A stretch of 64,000 bases of DNA from Trichomonas vaginalis G3 (Eukaryota > Parabasalia > Trichomonadida > Trichomonadidae), in NCBI RefSeq assembly GCF_026262505.1, contig NC_067205.1, positions 27,358,556 to 27,422,555 on the forward strand. The letters run 5' to 3'. Every line of letters starts with the position of its first letter. Positions within the stretch are counted from its first letter, which is position 1. Position numbers and translations under genes: made by a program. Below, in pieces: positions 11,901-22,678 of the stretch. A model generated the notes under the pieces. The model saw only the letters and a list, made by a program, of their open reading frames with translations, was not told the DNA's origin and did not search any database.

Positions 11901-12240
11901 CTCATTACTACCTTACTAACCAGATCTTAACTCTCATTACTACCTTACTCAGATCTTAACTCTCATTACTACCTTACTAACCAGATCTTAACTCTCATTA
12001 CTACCTTACTAACCAGATCTTAACTCTCATTACTACCTTACTAACCAGATCTTAACTCTCATTACTACCTTACTAACCAGATCTTAACTCTCATTACTAC
12101 CTTACTAACCAGATCTTAACTCTCATTACTACCTTACTCATCAGATCTTAACTCTCATTACTACCTTACTAACCAGATCTTAACTCTCATTACTACCTTA
12201 CTAACCAGATCTTAACTCTCATTACTACTTACTCATCAGA
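8933..12240. repeat. 32-bp satellite array, about 103 units
   Basis: Tandem units of 32 bp built on CAGATCTTAACTCTCATTAC followed by TACCTTACTAAC, with a 31-bp variant lacking one C and a variant reading CTCATCAG. Units at the edges vary more (CTCATCAG forms), while the core is nearly uniform, as expected from unequal exchange. Each unit contains the palindrome AGATCT. There is no coding potential. The array lies wholly inside the hAT-like element. Confidence 0.95.
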
Positions 12241-12859
12241 TATCTAATTATTTACATATGATTTCTCACATCTCACTCAAGTCTCATTACTTACCCTATC
12301 TTTTTAACCTTTTCTGATAATTACTGAAATAACTAAATCCTTTTTTAGTTTAATTCTGATATTAAATTTTTAAAATCTCTTTAATTTTTTGAACTACGCC
12401 TTTAATTTGTAATTGCCGATTTCACAGATTTGAACCATTTAATAAAATAACATTATTCAACTTAATCATATCAAACATGGTAGTTTGATTTTCAGATCTA
12501 CATTTTAAAAACCTCTTTATTATCTTGAGTTATACTTTTATTATATAATACCTGAGTTCATACCTGAAAACTCTTAATTAGAGTACAATATTCAACTTAA
12601 TCATAACAAGATTTGTTGAATTTCAAATTTGATTTATATCTTCCATCACTTAAAACTCTCACAGCTTACAATATAAGCTAAAAAGTATATTTTCATAGTA
12701 ATAAATTAATTATTAAATTTTTTACTTTTTCCTTTCCAAAACTAGAAAAAAAGGAAGTGAAAAGGGAAAAAGAAGAAAGAAAAGAGAAAAAGAAAAAAAA
12801 GAAGAGAAAAGAAGAAAAAATAATAATGAGCATATTATATAATTGTGGTCATAGGCCGA

Positions 12860-12908
12860 GTGGCGTGGAAAGGGTGGAGCCCGAAGGGCGACATCCTTTC
12901 CACGCCAC
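12860..12908. repeat. GC-rich inverted repeat inside hAT-like element
   Basis: Arms GTGGCGTGGAAAGG (12860-12873) and its reverse complement (12895-12908) surround a loop with a further small palindrome (GCCCGAAGGGC). A few bases downstream a second GC-rich palindrome, CGCGTGCCAG-CTC-CTGGCACGCG, carries the CTGGCAC subterminal motif. These are probably structural or transposase-binding parts of the element's right end. Confidence 0.7.
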
Positions 12909-13150
12909 GAGGCCCGATTTTTGGCCACTTTTTTGATTTTGGCCGCGTGCCAGCTCCTGGCACGCGGCCCGCAAAATTGTGCCAGTTTGTACAACCCTAT
13001 TCAAAAATCCCTTAATTCCTGAGGATTTTGGAAAAAAGTTTTTACATGTACATGTGTATATTATATAAAGTATATTGATAAGGTAAAAATCAAATTTTAT
13101 TGCATATTCATCGAGAAAATAAACTAACGAATCCCTCAAAATTGAGAGGG

Positions 13151-13187
13151 TAATCCTCCTCCTCTCAAATAAACGTACATACGGGTG
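13151..13187 (+). repeat. 37-bp direct repeat, right copy
   Basis: Identical to 7949-7985 in the same orientation. It continues into GGGTGCACCCTTAA, where the left copy diverges after GGGTG. It lies between the hAT-like element and the PAP2 gene. Confidence 0.8.
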
Positions 13188-13387
13188 CACCCTTAATAAT
13201 TTTTCAAAAAGTGAAAAATAAAAAAAAAGCGATACAAAAAAGTCTGAAAATTAAAATGAATATAAATAGTAGTAAAATCAATTTATTCATTTACAGATAA
13301 TAGTAAATTTAGACAATTTGTTTATTAAAATTGATAGTTTTTATAAATTTTGCCAATAATAAATTTTTTGTATTTCTTGGTTAACAG

Positions 13388-14038
13388 TTATGTAGTTTTG
13401 GCCTTTTTAAGAAGGAGTAAGAAGCAAATATACCATAGAATAACTGGCGAATATCCCATGAAACTGATATTTCCGCCAATAAAGAGTCCAAAGAAGGTGG
13501 TAATGAGAATGGATAGGCCTAAAATAGTCAACATATTCCATGTCTGACGTAGTTTCGATACAAGATGGTAAAGAAGATATACAATTATGGAAGAAACACC
13601 TCCATAAAGCATTTGACGGATGGAATGATATCCACCAACGTACGTAACAACAATATTAGCGCAAAGAGAGAAGTTGAGTGCGAGAAGTAAAATGAAAAGA
13701 TAAAATGGCTTTTGTTCTTTATCCGATCTAAATAATACCCATGATGCGATAATAAAGAAGATATTGTAGAATGTATGACCTGAAACTGAGTTTGGTTTGA
13801 GACTGCATGTTCTATCATTCAATAAAGACTTTAACGCAAAAACAATCATTGATCCTGATATGTAAAAGCCCCAAACATGTAATATTTCCATTGCCTTTTT
13901 TATTGATCTTTTTGATTTAATGTACAATAAAAAGGAATATGTCATATTTAAGAAGACAGCAATAGTGAAGATCGGGATTATTTCTTCTAGAGGATCTTCA
14001 TATCGGTTGCGATAGCACTCATCCAGGAAAAATCGCAT
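13388..14038 (-). CDS. PAP2-superfamily membrane phosphatase, dolichyldiphosphatase-like
   Basis: A 216-residue protein with about five to six hydrophobic segments. Residues ~70-90 read LKSLLNDRTCSLKPNSVSGH. This corresponds to the PAP2 signature of a Lys-Arg motif followed by (P)SGH/PSSH. The later segment YVGGYHSIRQMLYGGV matches the third motif, where a His precedes QxxxG, as in DOLPP1 (YHTWSQVLYGG). These residues form the active site that removes phosphate from lipid phosphates. DOLPP1-type enzymes recycle dolichyl diphosphate at the ER for N-glycosylation. The second-motif Pro is replaced (SVSGH), so the exact substrate is uncertain. Polinton Mav1 begins 144 bases upstream of the ATG, so the promoter region may be separated from this gene. 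Confidence 0.65.
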   Translation of the reverse strand: MRFFLDECYRNRYEDPLEEIIPIFTIAVFLNMTYSFLLYIKSKRSIKKAMEILHVWGFYISGSMIVFALKSLLNDRTCSLKPNSVSGHTFYNIFFIIASWVLFRSDKEQKPFYLFILLLALNFSLCANIVVTYVGGYHSIRQMLYGGVSSIIVYLLYHLVSKLRQTWNMLTILGLSILITTFFGLFIGGNISFMGYSPVILWYICFLLLLKKAKTT

Positions 14039-14175
14039 CTCAAAATCTGTTTTTTTGAATAAAATCTAATCGTAAATTTTTTTTGTGAATTTTCAATCTG
14101 ACCACCTGGCCAACCAAACTTGTTTACCAATCCCGACATCAGATGGATCTGGTGTTTCAAATGCAAAATTGATGT

Positions 14176-14181
14176 GTCATG
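14176..14181 (+). repeat. Target-site duplication of Mav1, left
   Basis: GTCATG immediately before the left end of Mav1; the same six bases follow its right end. Six-base duplications are the rule for Maverick/Polinton integration. Confidence 0.9.
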
Positions 14182-14310
14182 AGTAGTAGGATAGGATGGG
14201 TTGTGTGACTTTTTTTGTAAACGTAAGAATTCATACAATATCGAGCGATTTTGTATCATTTTTTTAACATATTATTTTTAAATTAAAGTTATTTTTTTAT
14301 TCTTACATAA

Positions 14311-14700
14311 ATGACCCAACAAGTAAAACCAGATAAAATAGATTATCGAATTTTAGAGGATGGTGTTCCTGTTTATATTCAAAGATTTAAAGGGAAGCAA
14401 TATTATAGAATTGTTAATCCTGAATACATAAAACATTTATTTAAAAAGGAAGATTGTGAATTATTAAACGTTAATGAATATGAAACCAATAAATCAAAAT
14501 TGAAATATAAATATATTGGAAGTGATGAAAGATGCAAAGATAAAGATAAAGTTTATACAGTTTTCATATAATGAATGGAAAACCAATAAGATAAGAAAAC
14601 ATTTAGGAGATTATGGTAAAAGTTCTGAATTCTTTAAATCTAGTATGTACGAGAGAGTAAAAGAAATTAGAAATAATTATTTTCATGAATAAAATAAACT
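14311..14700 (+). pseudogene. TIR-borne Polinton gene (left copy), broken
   Basis: Encodes the module LFKKEDCELLNVNEYE plus a basic C-terminal part, the same as the intact mirror copy at 32850-33230 in the right TIR. The copy is broken (about one break). The function is unknown. The module recurs in tandem in the Mav2 gene at 54905-55495. It starts with the element's common context TTATTCTTACATAAATGA. Because it lies in the TIR it exists twice per element, and the two copies could be kept alike by recombination. Confidence 0.6.
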
Positions 14701-14870
14701 TTAAAAATTCATGTCTTACATTTTTGAATAATTTATTTTTTTAATTCGTAAGAAAGCGCGACATTATTAAATAAATTAGTAATAAATATTATATACTAAA
14801 CACATTAAAAAATTAACATTAATTTTAAAATAATTTATTTCATCTTTTATAAAAGAAGTTATATATAGAT

Positions 14871-15014
14871 GATGTCAGATATTCCGCGATTAATTAAACA
14901 TTGTTTAAATCATGAATGGGTTAAACTTCAATTTAAAAATGAAGATTGTGAATTATTAAATGAATATGAAAGCCAAAATAAGCTAATGAAATACAAAATA
15001 AAAAATAAACTTTA
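14871..15014 (+). pseudogene. Fragment of second TIR-borne module (MSDIPRLIKH type)
   Basis: A short remnant starting ATGATGTCAGATATTCC that matches the first ~40 residues of the intact Mav2 gene at 54905-55495. It straddles the inner edge of the left TIR, and its mirror image lies at about 32530-32675. Confidence 0.55.
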
Positions 15015-15063
15015 AAAATTCATGTCTTACATTTTTGAATAATTTATTTTTAATTCGTATGAA

Positions 15064-16178
15064 ATGAGCGTCAAGACTAACGACGTTAAAAAATTGGGAT
15101 TCACAAATGAGGAAATAAAGGATATATTAGATGAGGCGGGTTATGAAGTTGATAAATATTATTTAAGAAATTGTCAAAAATTCGCGGAGTTTTTAAATGA
15201 GTTTGATTATGATGGAAAAATGAATAAAGATGATGTTATAAATTTCTTATATCCCACATCTAAAGAAGAAAAACCTAAAGAACCTGATGTTTTCCCTGAA
15301 TATTATGAAGAACGGATTAAAGATGATGATGAATACAATGAAATTGAAATTGAAAGACTGGAAAAAATAAGAGATGAAATAGATGAAAAAATTAAGGAAT
15401 TAAGAGAAGTTGAAAAATATAATGAAAATGAAGTAGAGGGTTTAATGAATATCCCAGCTTCAGAATCAGCAGTTCAGAAATCTCATGAAGAAAGATATAA
15501 AAATTATGTCTCAGAATCAACACAAAATTTATTAGATGGTGAAATAGACGAAACACTTTCAGAAGAAGGTACTAAATTTATACGTAAACATAAGTTACAA
15601 TTTATTGATAATGAAGAATACCCCTGTATCCTACTTTCACCACCTTTAGATTCCGAAAAATTCAAAAAAGCTCTTAAAAACGTGACATATGCAACTAATA
15701 CGATTAAGAAAGAAGATCATGATATTTACACAAATTATTATTTAAATAAATGCACAGGTGTTGATAAAGTTTTTGGTTTATTAGATAAAATATCAAAAGA
15801 AACCATTGGAACCTATAAAATTTTGTGTGATTGTGGTTTCATTATTGAAATACTAATAATGTTTCATATGAAAGAACAGCACCGAAGGAAGACGAAGTTG
15901 AAAGGTCTATACCATTCGTTATTAAGAATATAAAAGATATGAAAACTTATAAACATTATATTTATTCATTTATTTCAGAAAAAATGGAAGCAACCCATAA
16001 AACATCTTCTCATCATTTTATAGCTATTCATACATTCCTTTTCAAAGTTGTGAAATTAAATAAGACAGGAATTAGATTTAATGTATCAGGGTACGCATTC
16101 TTGAGTAAATTAAAATGTATTCGTCACGTCGCAGATGATAAAAATTTATGTGTTCTTAATTCATTTTATGGGCTTTAA
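15064..16178 (+). pseudogene. Polinton gene preceding PolB, unknown function, broken
   Basis: Closely similar to the whole copy in Mav2 (55561-56667). It has an acidic, helical N-terminal half and a C-terminal half rich in Tyr, His and Cys. The N-terminus holds a degenerate EF-hand-like stretch (FDYDGKMNKDDVINFL). It is broken with about one break. Its position directly upstream of a protein-primed polymerase makes it one of several candidates for the terminal protein; that is inference from context only. Confidence 0.6.
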
Positions 16179-16218
16179 AAAATAAACTTTATTTTTAATT
16201 TTTTTTATTCTTACATAA

Positions 16219-19200
16219 ATGAACAAAAACGGAACAGCTAAAATGAATGATAATCAAATTAGAGCAGAAGGTAGAAGGTTATTTAAACGCTTCTATAACA
16301 TTCCTGATGGTGTTAATCCTAAAACTCGTAGAAGTTATTTAAATGAAGCAATAGATTCATATGAAGGTTTGACATTTCATCAGAAAGTGAGAGATTAGCG
16401 AGAATGTTAAATGTTAATATTGATTTCTATTATTGTGATCCTCAACCAGAAGACGTGGACATAAATAAGGTAGACTTTCCATTAGTGGAATCAATAATGA
16501 TAGATCCAGAATTTGAAACAGTAAATATTTTATTAACACAGAGTCCATGTGGAAAACTTCACGCTGACAGAATAACAGACGTTGAAGCACTCACCGGCTA
16601 TAGAGTTTGTCCATATTGTAAAGAAGAAGTTTATTCTATCCGTGATGATCCAGAAAGGAAAAACACAAAGAAGATTTTTAAAGCATTGTGAGAAATGTAA
16701 AGAAAATAATGGAAGATTAATTCAAGACGTTCAGTTGCAAAAGACACAGCAACCATATGCACCACATATTACGAAACAGAAGAAGATATATCAGTGGTTA
16801 TTAGCTCATAATTTGCAGGAATATTATCAACCGACAAGATATTATATTACTTTTGACTTCGAAACATTAGAGACTAAAGAAGAATTACAACTTTCTGAGT
16901 GTGCAACTTTGAACGCTTACTTAAAACCATTCATGGTATCATCAACGGTTAAATTAAACGATAAAACATATACGAGGAATTTTTGCTTAACTTCGAGTGA
17001 TTCTTTTATTTCTGATTGGATTGAGTTTTTATTTTCAACCTGTTCATTAGTTGCTAAATCAAATATTGAACAATATGAAGAATTAATGAAGTCGCAAACG
17101 GACCAAACGGCGGAGACTTTGTCCCATACATTAAATGAAAAACAGAAGGAAGCATTTAAAGAACTTCTAGATGAGGAATTCAATAAAGTGAATATATAGG
17201 TTTTAATTCGGGAAAGTTTGATTTAAATTTAATTCTTCGTGATTTAAACGCTGCAAAATGGAAAATAAAATCAATGCTGGGTTCATCTTCACAATTTAAG
17301 CAAATCATTGTAAAGAAACAAACGTTCCATATGAATTGAAATTTATTGACATCAGAAATTATATAGCGCGGTGGGACATTAGACCAATTCACTCAAGATT
17401 TCGGAAACAATAAATCACGTGTTAAATCCTTTTTCCCTTATCAATTTATCACGTGGGAGAATTACGAAGAAGAATTATATAAAGTGGAACCATTCACTCA
17501 AGATTCATTTTATTCAGCATTAACTCAAGAAACTATATCAGATAGTGATTATCAAATATATCTCAATGATGCTAAAAACTTTAAGAATAGATTAGAATAT
17601 TTTATTCATTATTGCAATAAAGATGTTGAAATTATGATTGACCCAATCGATAAAATTATTGAAGAAACATTTGTTTATAAAATTGATATGCTTCATAATC
17701 TTTCTTTATCATCGAATGCTTCAATGATTCGTTACGCTTTAGCATATAAAGACTTTAATCCTAATGAAAAATATCCTGAGGAAGAGATAGAATCAAGTTT
17801 TGAATTAACGAAAAAGTATTGGAAATATAAAATTGAATCATATAAGAAACAAGATGAAAAAGCAGAAAGGGATACTAAAAATAATGTTTCAATGGATGAT
17901 TTTCAATACTATCACGATTTAATCCTTTCATCTAAATGCAAAATGTGTGGTAAAGCGTTTACATATGCAAATAAACCAACATTAGATAGAATAGATAATG
18001 AAAAACCACATACCAAAGAAAATTGTCAGTTAATGTGTTGTTATTGCAATGTCGTGAAATCAAATAAAGATGAAGATGTTCAACGTTTAAGAATCAATTT
18101 AAGAAATTATGCATTAAAAAATAATTTACCAATGACTTTAGATTCAGTTGAAGCTTATCACATTCTCCGTAATGGAATTACTGGTGGTTTATCAAATGTT
18201 CAACATAGAGTAAATCTTAAAGGAATCACGCACATTAATAAACTTTCATATAATCCAGAAACTAAAACTGTATCAAATGAGGACACCACCAACATTATGA
18301 CTCATTTCGTTGGAGTTGACTTTAATTCATTATATCCTTCATCATTTTCATCTAATCCTCATGATTTCATTCAATATACTGACCATAAAATGTATATGCC
18401 GGGAAGATTGAATGGTGTTATCATTTGTGATACAGCAACAAAGAAAGCAAAAGCACTGGAATTATTAAGAAGAAAAATACTTTATTCGTGGCTGAAGTAA
18501 AGGGTCACATTGATGAAAAATACATTAATGATTACATAAACTTTTTACCGATAATAAGAAACTTAGATATTATCACAGATGAAAAAACAATTGGCAGTTT
18601 TATGTATAATTACATGAAATCAAACAATCTACCAGTTGACCAGAAACAGAGGAAATTAACTCAGTTAGCATCAACACACAACCAATATCAACCATTTTCT
18701 TCTTATTATCTATGGTATCTAATAGACAGATTTCATTTTATCATTGATGATATTCAATCAATTTTAACATTTACTAAAAACACTTGTTTTAATGAATTTG
18801 CGAACAAATTTATGAACGAAAGACAAAAGGCTGAATTAGAAGGAAATAAAGGAAAAAGTTTATTTTGCAAGATTTCACTTAATGGATCATATGGTTACGA
18901 TGCAATGAATACACAAAATTACGCAAAGACTAAAATAACGAATGCACAGAAGGCACGCGTTGCATGTATGTCAAATAAGTTTAAACATAAGAGAAATAGG
19001 TGAAGATACATATCAAGTGATGCTTAAAGATAGATTTTATAGATGTGATACATGTTTACAAGAGGCATTTTTACTTTAGATAACGCAAATACTGGTATTT
19101 GTTTTCATTTATGATTTTATGTATAAATGCATGAATGTTAATCGTTTTCATTTCATTGAAGGTGATACTAATTCATCTTATTGGGCAATCGCTGGCGATC

Positions 19201-19690
19201 CAAGTCTTCCTAACACTCAAGCATTTCAAGCAATTGTTACCGATAAACAATTTTATGATAAAAACATTTTCAAATTCGCACCATTTGATTTCTTTTGTTT
19301 TGATGAGAAATTTAAACCTAAATTAAAGAATAAAGCTGAAGAAAAAGCACATGAGAAGAAGTTATTGGGTTTAGCAATTGAGAAACAAGGTGATAACATG
19401 GTTGCTTTATGTCCTAAATGTTTACATCATTCAACGGTTCAATTGATGGAAGTGATTTTAAAAAGATTGCACAAAAAATGAAGGGTGTTAGTTTAAGACA
19501 AAATAAGCAATTAACACCTAAAAAATATTTGGATATAATAAATAATAAAGTGATATTTGATGGTCAGAATATTAATTTACAACTTAAAAATGGGTCAATG
19601 ACTCGCTTAACAATCGGTAAGACTGCATTAACAGGAGCACACACTAAGGCTGTATGTTGTGAAAATGGATGTTGTATGCCATTTATTTAA
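16219..19690 (+). pseudogene. Polinton protein-primed DNA polymerase B (Mav1), broken
   Basis: Carries the order of motifs of family-B, protein-primed polymerases. Exo I is DFET, exo II FNSGKFDLN, exo III HYCNKDVEI, then pol A DFNSLYPS, pol B KISLNGSYGY and a pol C-type segment. A zinc/HNH nuclease-like module (CKMCGKAF, LDRIDN, CCYCN) sits between exo III and pol A at about 17910-18070. Relative to Mav2 it holds its own small GC-rich in-frame insertion near 17099-17130. The gene is a fossil with several (about five to six) breaks. The family is known to replicate the element from a protein primer bound at the TIR ends. Confidence 0.9.
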
Positions 19691-19768
19691 TACAATTTAA
19701 AATTTTAATGAAATGCCACAGAAGAGACAAAAGGAACCGTTAATGATGGTTTTGATACTATGATTCAA

Positions 19769-19877
19769 AGATGTTAAACAAATGAGAAACGTTTTAACAT
19801 TACCAGAAGCTCAAGCATATGCCAAACGTCATGGTCCAAATTGGGAAGCACACGAAGCAGACATTACGGGTCCAAAA
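19769..19877 (+). repeat. Inverted duplicate of a piece of the 28119-28992 gene
   Basis: About 105 bases between PolB and the integrase match the reverse complement of about 28755-28865 with only a few differences (shared sense text TTAACATTACCAGAAGCTCA). Mav2 lacks the piece at the same junction (60206-60306). It therefore looks like a short templated insertion into Mav1 after the two copies separated. Confidence 0.85.
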
Positions 19878-19899
19878 CATTGATTTTATTTTTATATAA

Positions 19900-21455
19900 A
19901 TGGATAACACAGATTTAAAAATTTTAATTGATGATTTAGTATTTAATCAAAATTTTCTTGATTATTATGAATTAAAATCATATCTCCAAAAACATAATAA
20001 CAATATAACGGGTGATGATATGGAATATTATTATCCATATTATAAAAATGAAATTTTGAAATATCATAATAAAATAATTTCTGAAATTAAAGACAAAATT
20101 AAAAATAATGAATATACAAAGGGAAAAACTAAATCACAACTTAAACAGTTGAAAGATTTCAAAAATAAAGTATTAACAGAAGAAGATATTGATGAATTAT
20201 ATAAATTATATAATCCTGAGCCGCAAAAGCCAAAGCCGAGGTCTAAAGTAGCAAATGTTCAACAGCTAAAGGAACAAAACGCCCAGGTCCTTCAGACCAT
20301 AAATGAAGCACAAGCTTTAATTTATGATTCATTAGTTAAACCATATTCAGCCCGACTTTTAAATGAAGATCAACTTTTGGAATTCATCCTTCAACATAAA
20401 CTCGAAGCGGGAAAGTATATCAAACCTTTATATACAGCATATTTAAAACAAATGAATAGAATACATCCAGAATTAATGAAGGGGGGAATGAAATCCAAAA
20501 TCAAAGCAGATAAAATTAAACCACTTGCAACACCAAAACCTCCAACGACAGTACCTCCAACGACAGTACCGCCTCCTCCTTCAGTTAATCCTTCATCATT
20601 CACTTTATTATATCCATTTCAAACATTAAAGAAGCAAAAAGATTTTAAAAAGGATTTCAAGATATTAAATAAACCAATTGACCCGAAAATTCAACCGTTA
20701 AAGGAAAAATTTAGTCGCCCTTCATTTGCACCATATCCATATTCATACGAAATCGATCATTTAGAATATTCAAAAGGAAAAGTTACTTATTTATTTGCCA
20801 TTAACATTAACACTAGATATTTATATTGCATTCCAGTGAAAGGGAAAACAGAACAGGAAACAAGAAGAGCTATACAATACTTACTAGATCATGAAAGAAT
20901 AGATAATATCAGGGGTGATGGTGATAAAGGATTTCAGGCAACTATGACTCATTATTTCCCACAAATTAATTTTTTCTTTTCATCCTCTCCATACGTTTCA
21001 TAATAAAATAGTTGATGCGGTAATGAGAACTCTTAGAGATGCGTTAGGGGTTAACGGTCAGATATACTGGGATGGAAATCATGACTCCATCATACAACAG
21101 TTAGTATATTTATTTATAATAATACATGGCATAGAACAATAAACATGAAACCAATGGAAATGAAAAATGATATTTCAAAAGAATGGGAATATATTAGAAA
21201 GCAAATGGAAAGGTTGAATGATGTTAAACGTGAACAAATTAATTCGGGGCTCATGAATTTTAAACAAGGGATAAAGTTTTGATTCATCTCGATTATGGAA
21301 AAACTGATAAATCAATGACAAAAAGAAGACGAAGATTTGACACAATAGCTGAATTTGTTAGATATATTAACGGCAATGCATTAGTTGAAGTTGACAATAA
21401 ATTAATAGAAATTCCAATTTATTTTATTACCCCATTATATTTAAATAATATTTAA
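19900..21455 (+). pseudogene. Polinton retroviral-type integrase (Mav1), broken
   Basis: Near-identical to the whole Mav2 integrase (60307-61821). It has a helical N-terminal region, a Pro/Thr-rich linker (PPTTVPPPPS), then a DDE-type core beginning YEIDHLEYSKG and continuing RGDGDKGF, and a basic C-terminal tail. The family inserts the element and produces the 6-bp duplication seen at its ends. It is broken, with about three breaks. Confidence 0.85.
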
Positions 21456-21477
21456 TTTTTTTTTTATTTCGTAAGAA

Positions 21478-21772
21478 ATGAGTGATAATGAAGCAGTCAA
21501 GAGTCCAGACGATGAATATAAAAAGAAACTAAACAGAATTAAATCAAAAATATGCTATTACAAAAAGAAGCCGCAATGTGGTGGGGTTGATGCCCATAAA
21601 ACTAAAGTAATTGAAAACGATAAAGAGAAGAAGGAAATAATTGAAAAGTTAGAAACTTACCGTTCAATCCTTAAACTGAGTGAAGCAAAATAAAAGAATT
21701 TAATAGAAAAATAAATTGATTGGAAGAGATGAATTTAATAAAGATGAATTTTTAAACTCTATCCAAATTTAA
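21478..21772 (+). pseudogene. Small basic Polinton protein (Mav1 copy), broken
   Basis: Same as the whole 87-residue gene at 61842-62105 in Mav2. It is Lys-rich, with KKLNRIKSKICYYKKK near the start. It starts in the context TTTATTTCGTAAGAAATGAG. Its 3' end overlaps that of the tiny convergent gene on the other strand. The function is unknown. Confidence 0.55.
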
Positions 21773-21933
21773 TTTTTATTCCTCTTTGACACATCTCTCT
21801 TTCCATCATTACTGCATAACCACATTTTCTCAGTTTTAGTGGTTTGTTATTTTTTAACATGTTCTCGCATCATTTTTATCATTTCCTCCCTTGTTATGAT
21901 TCGTGGTAAATTTTGAGCTTGTGGGGTATCCAT
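21769..21933 (-). pseudogene. Tiny conserved Polinton gene (Mav1 copy)
   Basis: A minus-strand counterpart of the 54-residue gene at 62102-62266 in Mav2 (MNTPQAQNLPRIITREE). This copy looks broken. Conservation between both elements suggests it is or was a real gene although very short. Confidence 0.45.
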
Positions 21934-22009
21934 TTATGATAAAAATAAAAATTTGTCATAAACGACCAAAAATATATTTTATCGTTAATGGTTTCAGGTC
22001 ATTCAATAA

Positions 22010-22240
22010 TTAATTATTTTTGAAGAACTGAAGGTGTCACTACGTCACCAGGTCACCAGGTTAATGAACTTCTCTGAAAAAATGAGACAACATGACATTT
22101 AGACAACACAGGAGGAAGGCATTTATGAATTATTTTTGAAGAACTGAAGGTGCTACCATGTTACCATGTGCTACCAGGTTAATGAACTTCTCTGAAAAAA
22201 TGAGACAACATGACATTTAGACAACAACACAGGATTAATG
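22010..22240. repeat. Two tandem copies of a ~110-bp Polinton intergenic repeat
   Basis: Each unit contains AATTATTTTTGAAGAACTGA, a run of GTCACCAGG/GCTACCATG-like 9-mers, GAACTTCTCTGAAAAAATGA and GACAACATGACATTTAGACA. Related units lie in inverted orientation at 24786-24900 and as four tandem copies in Mav2 (62307-62668). They are probably cis-acting repeats next to the helicase gene. Confidence 0.8.
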
Positions 22241-22263
22241 CAAAAATAAATTCCAATCATACT

Positions 22264-22609
22264 TTATAAAGCTTCATTTACAGGTATTTCATCGTCAGTA
22301 AATGAATCCTCATTATCGTTTGGTTCAACCTGTTTATATAATCCTTTCATTTCTTCTTTCAAAACATAATACCATGTCTGTTTACCATCTATTTTTCTTT
22401 GTTTCCTTTCACATTTATCCTTAATGCTCATTTGAAAATTCTTGTCTTTCATGTCTGATGGTTTGCAGAATAGAGCATTTTTACACGTCATCTTTGACCG
22501 AACGAATGAGTCTCAATTGTTTGTTATATTGTATGTACTCGTATTCTTCATTAATGGCTTCATGAACGATAGCAGTTGTTGTGTTCTCTAATGTTGACAT
22601 TACTGTCAT
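22264..22609 (-). pseudogene. SF3 helicase remnant (Mav1)
   Basis: The C-terminal ~75 residues (NALFCKPSDMKDKNFQMS, DNEDSFTDDEIPVN) match the end of the Mav2 helicase at 62707-64000. The catalytic body is not present here. The fossil is much reduced. Confidence 0.7.
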
Positions 22610-22678
22610 TTCATACAAAATAATTTTAAAACTAACTTTATTTTTTCTGACTTTCACAAAAGACCAAAAATAAACGCT

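Larger units (their letters stand above)
8188..12999. mobile_element. Non-autonomous hAT-like DNA transposon carrying a satellite array
   Basis: The ends are perfect 21-bp terminal inverted repeats, TAGGGTTGTACAAACTGGCAC at 8188-8208 and its reverse complement at 12979-12999. They are flanked by a perfect 8-bp direct duplication TTCAAAAA (8180-8187 and 13000-13007). An 8-bp target duplication and TAGGG/CAGGG-type ends are hallmarks of the hAT superfamily. Several copies of CTGGCAC lie just inside both ends, resembling the short subterminal repeats that hAT transposases bind. No transposase frame is present, so the element would need one from elsewhere. About two thirds of its 4.8 kb is a 32-bp satellite. 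Clean ends and an intact target duplication suggest a fairly recent insertion. Confidence 0.8.
14182..15025 (+). repeat. Mav1 terminal inverted repeat, left
   Basis: Matches the reverse complement of about 32515-33359 nearly base for base, up to the segment AAATAAACTTTAAAAATT where the two arms diverge. It contains a whole gene-length unit (the MTQQVKPDK-type gene) and the start of a second related unit. Confidence 0.85.

Noticed and set aside
8933-12240. CRISPR-like array
   Set aside because: Units are fully tandem with no unique spacers; it is a satellite in a eukaryotic genome.
12722-13190. Two overlapping minus-strand open frames near the right end of the hAT-like element
   Set aside because: They run through the GC-rich palindromes, terminal repeat and flanking direct repeat, so they are not coding.
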